This document shows, one piece after another, positions 1 to 6,030 of a stretch of DNA of 6,788 nt; the first letter of the stretch is position 1; every line of letters starts with the position of its first letter. The notes beneath the pieces were generated by a model. It worked only from the letters and a program-made list of their open reading frames with translations, ran no database searches and had not been told where the DNA came from. A program made the position numbers and the translations under genes. Source of the DNA: Actinomycetota bacterium. Lineage in GTDB: Bacteria; Actinomycetota; Humimicrobiia; Humimicrobiales; Humimicrobiaceae. Location: the NCBI GenBank assembly GCA_016783985.1, contig JADHVM010000053.1:1-6788 (forward strand), given 5' to 3'.

Positions 1-1
1 A

Positions 2-133
2 AAAAGACTCCAGAATGGTGAATGTATGCCGCTTTCAGGGGTTGTTTTTGCAGATATTATTTTACATCTTGAAAGAACAGGAGATCTTCTTTTTGGGATA
101 TCAAGAAATCTGTTAAATATCGAACAATCTTAA
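2..133 (+). CDS. C-terminal end of a PhoU-like domain protein (probable Na/phosphate cotransporter), partial
   Basis: The frame is open from the left edge and stops with TAA at 131-133, giving the last 43 residues of a longer protein. The stretch DIILHLERTGDLLFGISRNL resembles the helix of PhoU domains, where a (D/E)LERIGDHA-type motif sits near the C-terminus. PhoU-like domains occur as free phosphate-regulatory proteins and as the cytoplasmic tail of NptA-type sodium/phosphate cotransporters. The ending just after the helix fits either; I favour the cotransporter tail from memory of such endings, but the membrane part lies outside the window. No terminator hairpin is evident after the stop. 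Confidence 0.6.
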   Translation, partial: KRLQNGECMPLSGVVFADIILHLERTGDLLFGISRNLLNIEQS

Positions 134-325
134 TTTAATCAAAGAATGATATGAGAAAAGTGATAGCTAAAAGCATTCCCTACCTCTTAATTTGCAAAAC
201 TCACTCTCACATTCAACTTCTATTGTGATTCATAAGAACTTGCTTTTGGATCTCTCAAGTATAAAGCATAAATAAACACCATAATCTGATATTTCAAGCC
301 TTAAAAATAAAAAATTTAGAAAAAG
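134..325. other. intergenic stretch with no recognisable gene
   Basis: This AT-rich spacer separates the PhoU-like tail from the transposase remnant. On the minus strand a short open stretch (about 20 codons, MVFIYALYLRDPKAS in its middle) can be read around 220-290. It has no Shine-Dalgarno site and no recognisable homology, so I do not call it. No convincing hairpin, tRNA or promoter was seen. Confidence 0.5.
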
Positions 326-573
326 TTAGCAGGCAGTATACTTAAATAACTTAGCTGAAGCCGTCTTTTGCCTGTTTTTGAGCAGGTTTGCAATAATTCT
401 CATGTCTCCACCACATTTAGGATATATCAGAGGATTTACTTCATAGGTCTTTTTTATAAGTCTTGCCCATGATTTGTTGCAGCCCTTCTATACTCGTTAT
501 CTGTAATAATAAGATCTGCTTCATCACAATTTTGCCTTTTCCTTCTGCCCCGGCAAACATCGATGTAGAAACC
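326..573 (-). pseudogene. remnant of an IS91-type (Y2) transposase, C-terminal part, frameshifted
   Basis: Read on the minus strand, about 573-484 encodes FYIDVCRGRRKRQNCDEADL followed by ITDNEYRR. After a frame change around 480-487 the next block (478 down to the TAA at 328-326) encodes NKSWARLIKKTYEVNPLIYP followed by KCGGDMRIIA. This order matches the C-terminal part of IS91/IS801-type transposases as I remember it: a (Y)SN(V)SRGKRKK motif, then an acidic linker, EYR, NWARLI.K.YEVDPL.CP.C.G.MRIIAFI. One Cys of the usual CPxC pair is Tyr-Pro here, and the normal end after IIAFI is replaced by an unrelated tail. The N-terminal catalytic HUH and Tyr region is absent. It is a dead fragment on frameshift and truncation grounds. 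Confidence 0.75.
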
Positions 574-601
574 AGCATGAAATCATTTAAATTCTTTAAA
601 A

Positions 602-610
602 TGATATAAT
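602..610 (+). promoter_or_regulatory. probable extended -10 promoter element for the copper operon
   Basis: TGATATAAT at 602-610 is a perfect extended -10 (TGnTATAAT), 46 bases before the ATG at 657. No good -35 hexamer lies 16-18 bases upstream, which is tolerated for extended -10 promoters. The -10 overlaps one arm of an AT-only inverted repeat (ATATAAT 604-610, ATTATAT 634-640). No GC-containing CsoR-like or CopY-like operator was recognised. The promoter lies just outside the transposase remnant. Confidence 0.5.
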
Positions 611-656
611 ACTACTAAAGCTATAGATTTTATATTATATTTAAGGAGTGATTAAA

Positions 657-911
657 ATGATGATGTGGCCAAATATGATGGGAGGCCTCTTTGGAGGATG
701 GGGATTTGCATGGATGATATTCATATATATCTTTGTGGCAGCCATAATTGTTGGGGTAATACTGCTAATAGTCTGGCTGATAAGAAGAGCAAGCTATCCA
801 TATGAAGATTTAAAAAAGACAAAGGGTGCCATAGAAATACTAAAGGAAAGATATGCAAGAGGGGAAATTTCAAAACAGGAATTTGAAGAAATAAAAAAGG
901 ATATAAGCTAA
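657..911 (+). CDS. small membrane protein with C-terminal SHOCT domain
   Basis: An 84-residue protein: a Met/Gly/Trp-rich N-terminus (MMMW, PNMMGG, GGWG), one strong membrane helix at about residues 17-42, a basic RR stop-transfer, and a cytoplasmic SHOCT-type tail at about 57-83 (AIEILKERYARGEISKQEFE). SHOCT is a short helical domain found at the ends of many proteins, with no defined catalytic role. The frame can be extended to a GTG at 648, but that codon lies inside the Shine-Dalgarno site (AAGGAG, 643-648); the ATG at 657, eight bases downstream, is the better start. Its stop is one base from the next gene's ATG, and the copper ATPase follows, so a role in copper handling (possibly Met-based metal binding near the membrane) is inferred from context only. 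Confidence 0.8.
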   Translation: MMMWPNMMGGLFGGWGFAWMIFIYIFVAAIIVGVILLIVWLIRRASYPYEDLKKTKGAIEILKERYARGEISKQEFEEIKKDIS

Positions 912-912
912 G

Positions 913-1602
913 ATGAAGAGCTTAAGAAAAATTTTAATATCTTCAGCCGTACTTATAACGGTTGGTATTTTAGGGCTTATTGCAACTTTATTTGCTGGAA
1001 ATTTATATACAGGATTATCTAATTTCGGTACCGGCCGGGGTTATGCCTTTAACCCGGAGGATATAAGCAGTATGTGTAAAGGTTTTTTAAAAAATCAAGA
1101 GATAGTAAATATTGATTTTGAAAAAGTAGAGAATCTGGCGAGTAAATATCTTGAGAGAAACAATTTATCCAATCTTGAAATTGTTGAAATAATGGAATTT
1201 TCACAGAACTTTTATATTGAAGTAGAAGAAAAAGATACAGGTATTGGAGCTATGGAGTTACTTGTAGATAAAAGCAGTGGTGCTATTTTTCCTGAATACG
1301 GACCTAATGTGATGTGGAACTTGAAATATGGAATGCATTCAAAAATACCTTTATCTCAAGGTAAAATAGATATGCCTATTGGAGAAAGTAAAGCGATAGA
1401 ACTTGCAGAAAGATATCTTGCTAAAATAAATTTAAATGAATATGCAGGAGATGAGGCAGAAAAATTCTATGGATATTACACAATTCATACATTAACTGAT
1501 GGCGATGTTATCACAGGGATGCTCAGTGTTAATGGCTATAACGGGCAGGTCTGGTATCACAACTGGCATGGTGTTTTTATTGATATGATTGAAAAGCATT
1601 AA
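913..1602 (+). CDS. membrane-anchored PepSY-like protein of unknown function in copper operon
   Basis: A 229-residue protein with one N-terminal hydrophobic segment at about residues 7-28 (signal anchor or uncleaved signal; no lipobox seen). The rest is predicted extracytoplasmic. It appears to hold two alpha+beta modules resembling PepSY units: about 50-130 (helix, then YIEVEEKDTGIGAMELLVDK and SGAIFPEYGP) and about 150-222 (ESKAIELAERYLAK, then YGYYTIHTLTDGDVITGMLS). Two motifs stand out: PEYGPNVMWNLKYGMH (127-142) and NGQVWYHNWHG near 210-220, both rich in Met, His and Trp. I recall related uncharacterised proteins with a GPNMMWNTKYG motif. The start follows the SHOCT stop by one base, with only AAGG about 12 bases upstream, so translational coupling is likely. 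There is a single Cys, at 55. Extracytoplasmic metal binding beside the copper exporter is inference. Confidence 0.7.
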   Translation: MKSLRKILISSAVLITVGILGLIATLFAGNLYTGLSNFGTGRGYAFNPEDISSMCKGFLKNQEIVNIDFEKVENLASKYLERNNLSNLEIVEIMEFSQNFYIEVEEKDTGIGAMELLVDKSSGAIFPEYGPNVMWNLKYGMHSKIPLSQGKIDMPIGESKAIELAERYLAKINLNEYAGDEAEKFYGYYTIHTLTDGDVITGMLSVNGYNGQVWYHNWHGVFIDMIEKH

Positions 1603-1628
1603 CGTTTATATCTTATCGTTATATAAAT

Positions 1629-3617
1629 ATGGAAAAATATCACCATAATAAACATGGTCACCATAATCACCATCAACATATGGTGTCTGATTTTAAGAAA
1701 AGGTTTATTGTTTCAATAATTCTTACTGTTCCAGTACTATTACTATCCTCAACGATACAAAAGTTCCTAAGGCTTGGCAGTATTTTAAAATTTCCCGGTG
1801 ATGAATATGTTCTTTTTGCTCTATCAACAATAGTATTTTTTTATGGTGGCTGGCCTTTTTTAAAAGGTCTATTTAATGAATTGAAATCAAAGCAACCGGG
1901 AATGATGACCCTTATCGGTCTTGCCATTTCTGTTGCTTATATATACAGCAGTGCAGTTGTGTTTGGCCTAAAAGGCGAGTTCTTTTTCTGGGAGCTTGCT
2001 ACTTTAATTGATATAATGCTGCTTGGTCATTGGATTGAGATGAAGTCAATTATGGGAGCTTCTAATGCTCTACAGGAACTTGCCAGGCTAATGCCAAAAG
2101 ATGCCCATAAAATTACTCCGGATAATAAGACTGTAGATATTCCTCTGGAAGAGTTAAAAATCGGAGACAATGTACTGGTAAAACCGGGAGAAAAAATTCC
2201 GGCAGATGGCAAAATAGTTAAAGGTGAAACTTCTGTAAATGAATCAATGCTTACCGGAGAGTCAAAACCAGTATTAAAAAATATAGGAGCAAAAGTTGTT
2301 GGAGGCTCTATAAATGGAGAAGGATCCGTCACGGTTGAGGTCGAAAAAACCGGCAGGGATTCATTTCTTTCAGGAGTTATAAAACTGGTTCGGGAAGCTC
2401 AGGAGAGCAAATCTAAAACTCAGGATTTAGCCAACCGTGCAGCATTCTGGTTGACTATTATCGGAATATCAGCCGGAGCAATCACCCTGGCAGTATGGTT
2501 GGTACTTCTGGATAAAGACTTTACTTTCTCCCTGGAAAGGACTGTTACTGTAATGGTTATTACCTGTCCACACGCCTTGGGGCTTGCTATACCACTGGTA
2601 GTGGCAGTATCTACTGCCATATCGGCAAGAAATGGGTTTTTAATAAGAGATAGAGCTGCTTTTGAAAAAGCAAGAAATATTGATGCTATTATATTTGATA
2701 AAACTGGTACCTTGACCAAAGGTGAATTTGGAGTAACAGATATTATTAATTTATCTGAAGATATTAAAGATACCATACTTTTAAAATATGCTGCATCTTT
2801 GGAAGCACAGTCTGCGCACCCTATAGCTAGAGCTATTGCTAAATCTACTGATGATAGATACGAAGTTATCGGGTTCAGATCCATTACCGGTAAGGGTGCT
2901 GAAGGATTTATAAACGGAAAGAATATAAAAATAGTAAGCCCTGGTTATTTAAAAGAAAACAATATCAATATAAAAGATAATGAAAATATAAATAGGTTAG
3001 CTTATCAGGGAAAGACCATAGTATTTGTTTTAATGGATAACAGACTGGCAGGCGCAATTGCTCTTGCAGATATAATCAGAGAAGAATCAAAAGAAGCCAT
3101 TAAAAAACTTAAAGAAATGAATATAAAACCAATGATGCTTACCGGTGACAATAAACAGGTAGCAAAATGGGTAGCAGAAGAAGTAGGGATTGAAGAATAT
3201 TTTGCTGAGGTACTCCCAAAAGACAAAACCGATAAAGTAAAAGAAGTCCAGTCAAGGGGATTGGTTGTGGCCATGACCGGTGATGGTGTAAATGATGCTC
3301 CTGCACTTGCTCAAGCAGATATAGGAATTGCCATTGGTGCCGGGACTGATATTGCAGTAGAGACTGCAGATATAATTTTAGTCAGAAGCAATCCTCTGGA
3401 TGTTGTATCAATAGTAGGTCTTTCTAAAGCTACTTATAGAAAGATGCTTCAGAATTTGGGTTGGGCTACAGGGTATAATGCTTTTGCAATTCCATTGGCT
3501 GCAGGAGTTTTATTCCCTCTGGGTATTATTTTAAGCCCGGCAATCGGTGCCGCTCTCATGTCAGTAAGCACGGTAATCGTAGCCATAAATTCAAGGTTCC
3601 TCAAGGTGATTAAATAG
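1629..3617 (+). CDS. copB: CopB-type copper-translocating P-type ATPase (P1B-3, CPH motif)
   Basis: A 662-residue heavy-metal P-type ATPase that exports copper from the cytoplasm using ATP. The N-terminus has no Cys-type HMA domain; residues 1-18 instead carry eight His, typical of CopB. Signature motifs are all present: actuator TGES (209-212), transmembrane metal site CPH (313-315), phosphorylated Asp357 in DKTGT, HP (397-398) in the nucleotide-binding domain, TGDN (505-508) and GDGVND (551-556). Helix 7 has N609 then GYN (615-617), and helix 8 has MSVST at 644-648, the P1B-3 pattern rather than CopA's CPC and MxxSS. About eight membrane helices are visible. Characterised family members move Cu+/Ag+ or Cu2+; the substrate oxidation state is not decided here. 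It lies 26 bases after the PepSY-like gene, with no clear Shine-Dalgarno site, and ends in TAG, convergent with the rubredoxin gene. Confidence 0.93.
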   Translation: MEKYHHNKHGHHNHHQHMVSDFKKRFIVSIILTVPVLLLSSTIQKFLRLGSILKFPGDEYVLFALSTIVFFYGGWPFLKGLFNELKSKQPGMMTLIGLAISVAYIYSSAVVFGLKGEFFFWELATLIDIMLLGHWIEMKSIMGASNALQELARLMPKDAHKITPDNKTVDIPLEELKIGDNVLVKPGEKIPADGKIVKGETSVNESMLTGESKPVLKNIGAKVVGGSINGEGSVTVEVEKTGRDSFLSGVIKLVREAQESKSKTQDLANRAAFWLTIIGISAGAITLAVWLVLLDKDFTFSLERTVTVMVITCPHALGLAIPLVVAVSTAISARNGFLIRDRAAFEKARNIDAIIFDKTGTLTKGEFGVTDIINLSEDIKDTILLKYAASLEAQSAHPIARAIAKSTDDRYEVIGFRSITGKGAEGFINGKNIKIVSPGYLKENNINIKDNENINRLAYQGKTIVFVLMDNRLAGAIALADIIREESKEAIKKLKEMNIKPMMLTGDNKQVAKWVAEEVGIEEYFAEVLPKDKTDKVKEVQSRGLVVAMTGDGVNDAPALAQADIGIAIGAGTDIAVETADIILVRSNPLDVVSIVGLSKATYRKMLQNLGWATGYNAFAIPLAAGVLFPLGIILSPAIGAALMSVSTVIVAINSRFLKVIK

Positions 3618-3650
3618 ATTAGTATAACGCCACTTAATTTAGAGACTTAT

Positions 3651-3815
3651 TTATTTTTTACAAACTCTAAATTCTGATTTGGAGGCTCCGCATACTGGAC
3701 AAACCCAATCCTCAAGTAAGTCTTCAAAATCATAGGGAGGATCTATCCCGAATTCCGGATTTTCGACTTTAACATCAAAAATATATCCGCAAGATGTACA
3801 TTTCCAATCTTCCAT
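3651..3815 (-). CDS. rubredoxin
   Basis: A complete 54-residue rubredoxin, a small cytoplasmic electron carrier with one iron held by four Cys. Both iron-binding pairs are present: CTSCG (Cys6, Cys9) and CPVCG (Cys39, Cys42). The conserved Tyr11 and the FEDLLEDWVCPVCGASKSEF block are typical. The ATG at 3815 has a good Shine-Dalgarno site (AAGAGGG, six bases away) and the stop is TAA. An extra Cys52 lies near the C-terminus. It is a stand-alone gene, convergent with copB (33 bases apart, no clear terminator hairpin between them) and divergent from the membrane-protein gene at 4072. In anaerobes rubredoxin feeds electrons to superoxide reductase, rubrerythrin or NAD(P)H:rubredoxin oxidoreductase; none of these partners is in the window, so its pathway here is open. 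Confidence 0.93.
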   Translation of the reverse strand: MEDWKCTSCGYIFDVKVENPEFGIDPPYDFEDLLEDWVCPVCGASKSEFRVCKK

Positions 3816-4002
3816 GTCTTTCCCTCTTTAAAAGCAATTGTAAAGATTTTTATAATTAACCTTTTATTATTTTAAATTCTTTTGTTAATTTAATTTATAT
3901 TACCGTTTAGGATAAAATTCAAGTTTATAACCGCAATTTCTAAATATTCTCAAGGACAATTAATGTGTTTTATTGAATAAAGTAGTAACCTTATTCCTTA
4001 TT
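3816..4002. other. AT-rich divergent intergenic region
   Basis: This spacer lies between the divergently read rubredoxin gene (minus) and the membrane-protein gene (plus). It must carry the rubredoxin promoter, but the strand is so AT-rich that several -10-like hexamers can be found (for example TATAAA on the minus strand near 3850-3860) and none stands out. No hairpin, riboswitch-like fold or gene was seen. Confidence 0.4.
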
Positions 4003-4011
4003 TGCTATAAT
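4003..4011 (+). promoter_or_regulatory. probable extended -10 promoter for the membrane protein/msrB unit
   Basis: TGCTATAAT at 4003-4011 is a perfect TGnTATAAT extended -10, about 60 bases before the ATG at 4072. The -35 region is weak. It is the same promoter type as the one before the copper operon (602-610). Confidence 0.5.
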
Positions 4012-4071
4012 TCATAAACAAATATCTGTATTGCATTTTTATAAAACGCATAATATAAATGAGGTGATCGA

Positions 4072-4566
4072 ATGGCCAAACCTACCAAATACGCAACATT
4101 GATTTGCACAATTGTAAGTATACTTGCACTGGTAGGAATTATTATTGGTATATTGATGTCCAAACCTCTTCTTATAGTTATTTTTTTAATTCCTACTGCG
4201 GCATATGAAGTTTATAGAACCGAAGGACCTTCAACAGTATGGGCATCCTGGATTTTGCTTATAGTGCTGATTCTGGAAATAGTATTAATTGTGGCAAATA
4301 TAAACTTTGATCTGGCATCTTTTTTTGGAGAAAGTGAAAAAGTTGTGGCTGGTTATACTGTCCCATTAGGGGATATTAAAATAGCAGGACCTATTGTTAT
4401 GGCTATTTTATCCATAATACTTTTTGTGAGGACCCGCGGCCGCTATACTAAATGGTTGGCAGCAGTAATTTTTATTACCTGTTTTGCTATTGTATATGCA
4501 ATAAATCCGGAGATATTCAAAAATCTGCTTGGCCTGGCTGTAGATAGAGGTATTGAAAGTATTTAA
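4072..4566 (+). CDS. five-helix integral membrane protein of unknown function
   Basis: A 164-residue, strongly hydrophobic protein I do not recognise. Predicted helices lie at about residues 8-29, 32-46, 57-77, 102-119 and 127-144. A conserved-looking polar stretch YEVYRTEGPSTVWAS (45-59) sits between helices 2 and 3, an acidic loop FGESEKV follows helix 3, and a basic RTRGRYTK loop separates helices 4 and 5. By the positive-inside rule that basic loop should be cytoplasmic. The start is secure: GAGGTGAT (4061-4068) lies just upstream of ATG 4072 and the extended -10 at 4003-4011 precedes it. It ends in TAA 17 bases before the msrB frame on the same strand, so the two are probably co-transcribed. 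No catalytic motif, Cys pair or haem-binding pattern is visible. Confidence 0.8.
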   Translation: MAKPTKYATLICTIVSILALVGIIIGILMSKPLLIVIFLIPTAAYEVYRTEGPSTVWASWILLIVLILEIVLIVANINFDLASFFGESEKVVAGYTVPLGDIKIAGPIVMAILSIILFVRTRGRYTKWLAAVIFITCFAIVYAINPEIFKNLLGLAVDRGIESI

Positions 4567-4583
4567 ATAAAAATTTTTTATAA

Positions 4584-4952
4584 ATGAAAAAAAGAAAACT
4601 TACTGATCCGGAAAAAAGAGTAATAATTGACAAAGGTACCGAGCCGGCATTTAGCGGCAAGTATGAAGACTTCTTTGAAGAGGGTACTTATGTCTGCCGG
4701 CAGTGCGGAGCATCGCTATACATATCTAAAAGTAAATTTAAGTCAGGATGTGGCTGACCAAGTTTTGATAATGAAATCCCCGGAGCAGTAACACGATTAC
4801 CGGACGAGGATGGAATAAGAATGGAAATTGTATGTTCCAGGTGCGGCGGTCACCTGGGTCACGTATTTGAAGGGGAAGGTTTTACTCCTAAAAATACCAG
4901 ACACTGCGTCAACTCAATATCCTTAGATTTTATTCCAAAAAAGAAAAAATAA
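4584..4952 (+). pseudogene. msrB: methionine-R-sulfoxide reductase MsrB, interrupted by one in-frame TGA
   Basis: The frame ATG 4584 to TAA 4950-4952 encodes a 122-codon MsrB, essentially full length for the single-domain enzyme. MsrB reduces methionine-R-sulfoxide in proteins. Structural zinc is held by CxxC at Cys38/Cys41 and Cys84/Cys87 ([12 protein letters not shown]), and the catalytic Cys108 sits in [11 protein letters not shown]. The only defect is TGA at 4755-4757 (codon 58), in GCG-stop-PSF, exactly where the family has Trp (GCGWPSF); one TGG to TGA change explains it. Both sides remain in frame and well conserved, so decay would be very recent. Selenocysteine is unlikely because the catalytic position is Cys and no clear SECIS-like hairpin follows. 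General UGA-Trp recoding is unlikely because all other Trp codons are TGG. Readthrough or sequence error remain possible. There is no clear Shine-Dalgarno site. Confidence 0.88.
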
Positions 4953-4981
4953 TTGTCTATTCTTCTATATTAGTTTTGCTT

Positions 4982-5138
4982 TTAGTGTGGAACAAGTATT
5001 TCCCCGAGAAGGAATACTAAAACCATAAGAATAAAAATTGATCCCAAAATTATTCCTGCTATATCTAAGATCTTGCCTCGTATAATAAGATAATAATTTT
5101 TTAATAGTAATTATTGCTATAAAAGTTATATAAGACAT
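4982..5138 (-). pseudogene. possible small membrane protein ORF, frameshifted
   Basis: On the minus strand an ATG at 5138 with an AGGAA Shine-Dalgarno-like site seven bases before it opens MSYITFIAIITIK. After a run of six A's around 5097-5102 the neighbouring frame continues as YYLIIRGKILDIAGIILG and then IFILMVLVFLLGEILVPH, ending with TAA at 4984-4982. Removing one A joins them into a protein of about 52 residues with two hydrophobic segments. I do not recognise the family. AT-rich DNA often yields hydrophobic frames by chance, so this is tentative. Confidence 0.3.
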
Positions 5139-5164
5139 CTCAGCTTCCTGTTCCTGTTTAACTT

Positions 5165-5509
5165 TTAAAATTTAATAGAGAAAATTTTCATTTGATTTAT
5201 TAGAGATTCTTTAGAATCCTCACCTAAGTACCAAACATTTCCATCTTTATCCTGAGCAAACCAGTCTAATGTGTCTTCAATAAGCTCGCCGTTTAGAAAA
5301 ACCCTGTCCCGGACTATCATACACTCTGCACCCATAACTGTCCTGGTCTCACTTAGGGTTGTAACCTCAATGTGTTCTGTTCCTTCTTCTGTTTCTCCTT
5401 CATAAATTAAGGTCCTTCCAGGGATTAGAGTAAAATACTTATTATTTACTCCACTTACAAAATCAGCTGGATTTATCTTAAAAAATAAAGATGTACCTAT
5501 CATGCACAA
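5165..5509 (-). pseudogene. fragment of an uncharacterised secreted-protein family, truncated at both ends
   Basis: The minus-strand frame (first possible start TTG 5509, ATG 5503; TAA at 5167-5165) encodes about 114 residues. The core, from NPADFVSGVNNKYFTLIPGR through TLIYEGETEEGTEHIEVTTL and the DTLDWFAQDKDGNVWYLGED stretch, resembles a family of predicted secreted or lipoproteins that I remember with a YFPL.PGTT.VYEGET pattern and a DWYAQD.DGNVWYFGEDTKEY pattern. Those continue for another hundred or so residues. Here the match breaks off right after EDSKE and an unrelated tail (SLINQMKIFSIKF) ends the frame. No signal peptide precedes it and no Shine-Dalgarno site is seen. The function of the family is unknown to me. 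I read it as a leftover of a deletion. Confidence 0.6.
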
Positions 5510-5605
5510 CTAATTGACAGTGCTTTTAAGATGTATATTAATGCCAGGGATTATGGAAATAATCTTCGGGTTTCCTGGTGTCTAGTCTATCAGCTATCCT
5601 TCTGA
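5489..5605 (+). pseudogene. possible fragment of an unrecognised protein
   Basis: A plus-strand frame open from 5489 to the TGA at 5603-5605 reads AFKMYINARDYGNNLRVSWC in its middle. The composition is protein-like and fits the surrounding pattern of fragments, but it overlaps the start of the minus-strand secreted-protein fragment. It has no start with a Shine-Dalgarno site and no family I can name with assurance. It could be chance. Confidence 0.2.
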
Positions 5606-5973
5606 GGCAAGGTAACAAGCTTTACTTTTGCTTGAAAAAGAGACTTCCACAGATATCCATTGATGAGCCAGCAAATATAATCATTGAAAGGTTGGGTCTT
5701 TTATCAGATGGGAAAATAACCAATAGGCAATTCTACTCGATTAAGGTCTATAATGACCATGTCTGGTTTTATAATCCAGGCGGACTCCCTGAAGGAATTA
5801 CAATTGAAGAATTGAAAAAACCGCATCAATCCTTTTTACGTAATATTCTAATTGCGAAGGTCTTCTATCTTGCTGGATTTATTGAGCAATATGGCAGTGG
5901 AACTGTGCGCATGATTGAATGGATGAAAGATGCAGGATTACCCGAGCAGGTAAAAAGGAAAGTTAAAAAATAA
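5578..5973 (+). pseudogene. internally deleted AlbA_2/RecG-like ATP-binding protein (C-terminal remnant)
   Basis: The frame from GTG 5578 to TAA 5971-5973 encodes 131 residues. After an unremarkable start it reads DEPANIIIERLGLLSDGKIT, the segment that in AlbA_2-domain putative transcriptional regulators (Schlafen/RecG-like) precedes NAAILLFG. It then jumps directly to SIKVYNDHVWFYNPGGLPEG, from the C-terminal GHKL-like ATPase half, followed by PHQSFLRNILIAKVFYLAGF and IEQYGSGTVRMIEWMKDAGL. Intact members are roughly 400-500 residues. Here the N-terminal AlbA_2 part and about 130 residues between the two blocks, including the HRDY-type helix of the ATPase, are missing without a frame break. 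The GTG start has no Shine-Dalgarno site and is not credible. It is probably non-functional debris. Confidence 0.75.
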
Positions 5974-5991
5974 CATAAAATACCCTATACA

Positions 5992-6010
5992 ATAATATTA
6001 AAAATATTAT
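5992..6010. repeat. AT-only perfect inverted repeat
   Basis: ATAATATT (5992-5999) and AATATTAT (6003-6010) form an 8-bp perfect palindrome with a 3-base AAA loop, just after the AlbA_2-like remnant. A stem of only A-T pairs is a poor terminator, and no T-run follows. Confidence 0.4.
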
Positions 6011-6012
6011 CT

Positions 6013-6030
6013 CTGACAACAGTATGTCAG
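6013..6030. repeat. perfect 6-bp inverted repeat CTGACA/TGTCAG
   Basis: CTGACA (6013-6018) and TGTCAG (6025-6030) are separated by six bases, immediately after the AT-only palindrome. The first T-run (TTTTT, about 6042-6046) is 11 bases beyond, too far for a classical intrinsic terminator. An operator, a recombination site or a weak terminator are all possible. Confidence 0.4.

Noticed and set aside
604..640. ATATAAT/ATTATAT inverted repeat as a copper-regulator operator
   Set aside because: The repeat is AT-only in AT-rich DNA, with 23 bases between arms, and does not resemble CsoR or CopY sites.
648..650. GTG at 648 as the start of the SHOCT protein
   Set aside because: It overlaps the Shine-Dalgarno site AAGGAG (643-648); the ATG at 657 is correctly spaced.
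2027..3274. Three long minus-strand frames (2027-2332, 2420-2884, 3005-3274)
   Set aside because: They lie antisense inside copB, whose motifs are complete, have no Shine-Dalgarno sites, and their Ser/Ile-rich products look like mirror images of the coding strand.
4755..4820. Selenocysteine insertion at the MsrB TGA
   Set aside because: The catalytic position is already Cys108, the TGA falls on the conserved Trp, and the only downstream pairing seen (CCGG with CCGG, 16 bases apart) is too short and too far for a convincing bacterial SECIS.
4584..4952. A general UGA-to-Trp or UGA-to-Gly genetic code
   Set aside because: All other Trp codons in the window are TGG even in AT-rich genes, and no other in-frame TGA interrupts the long intact genes.
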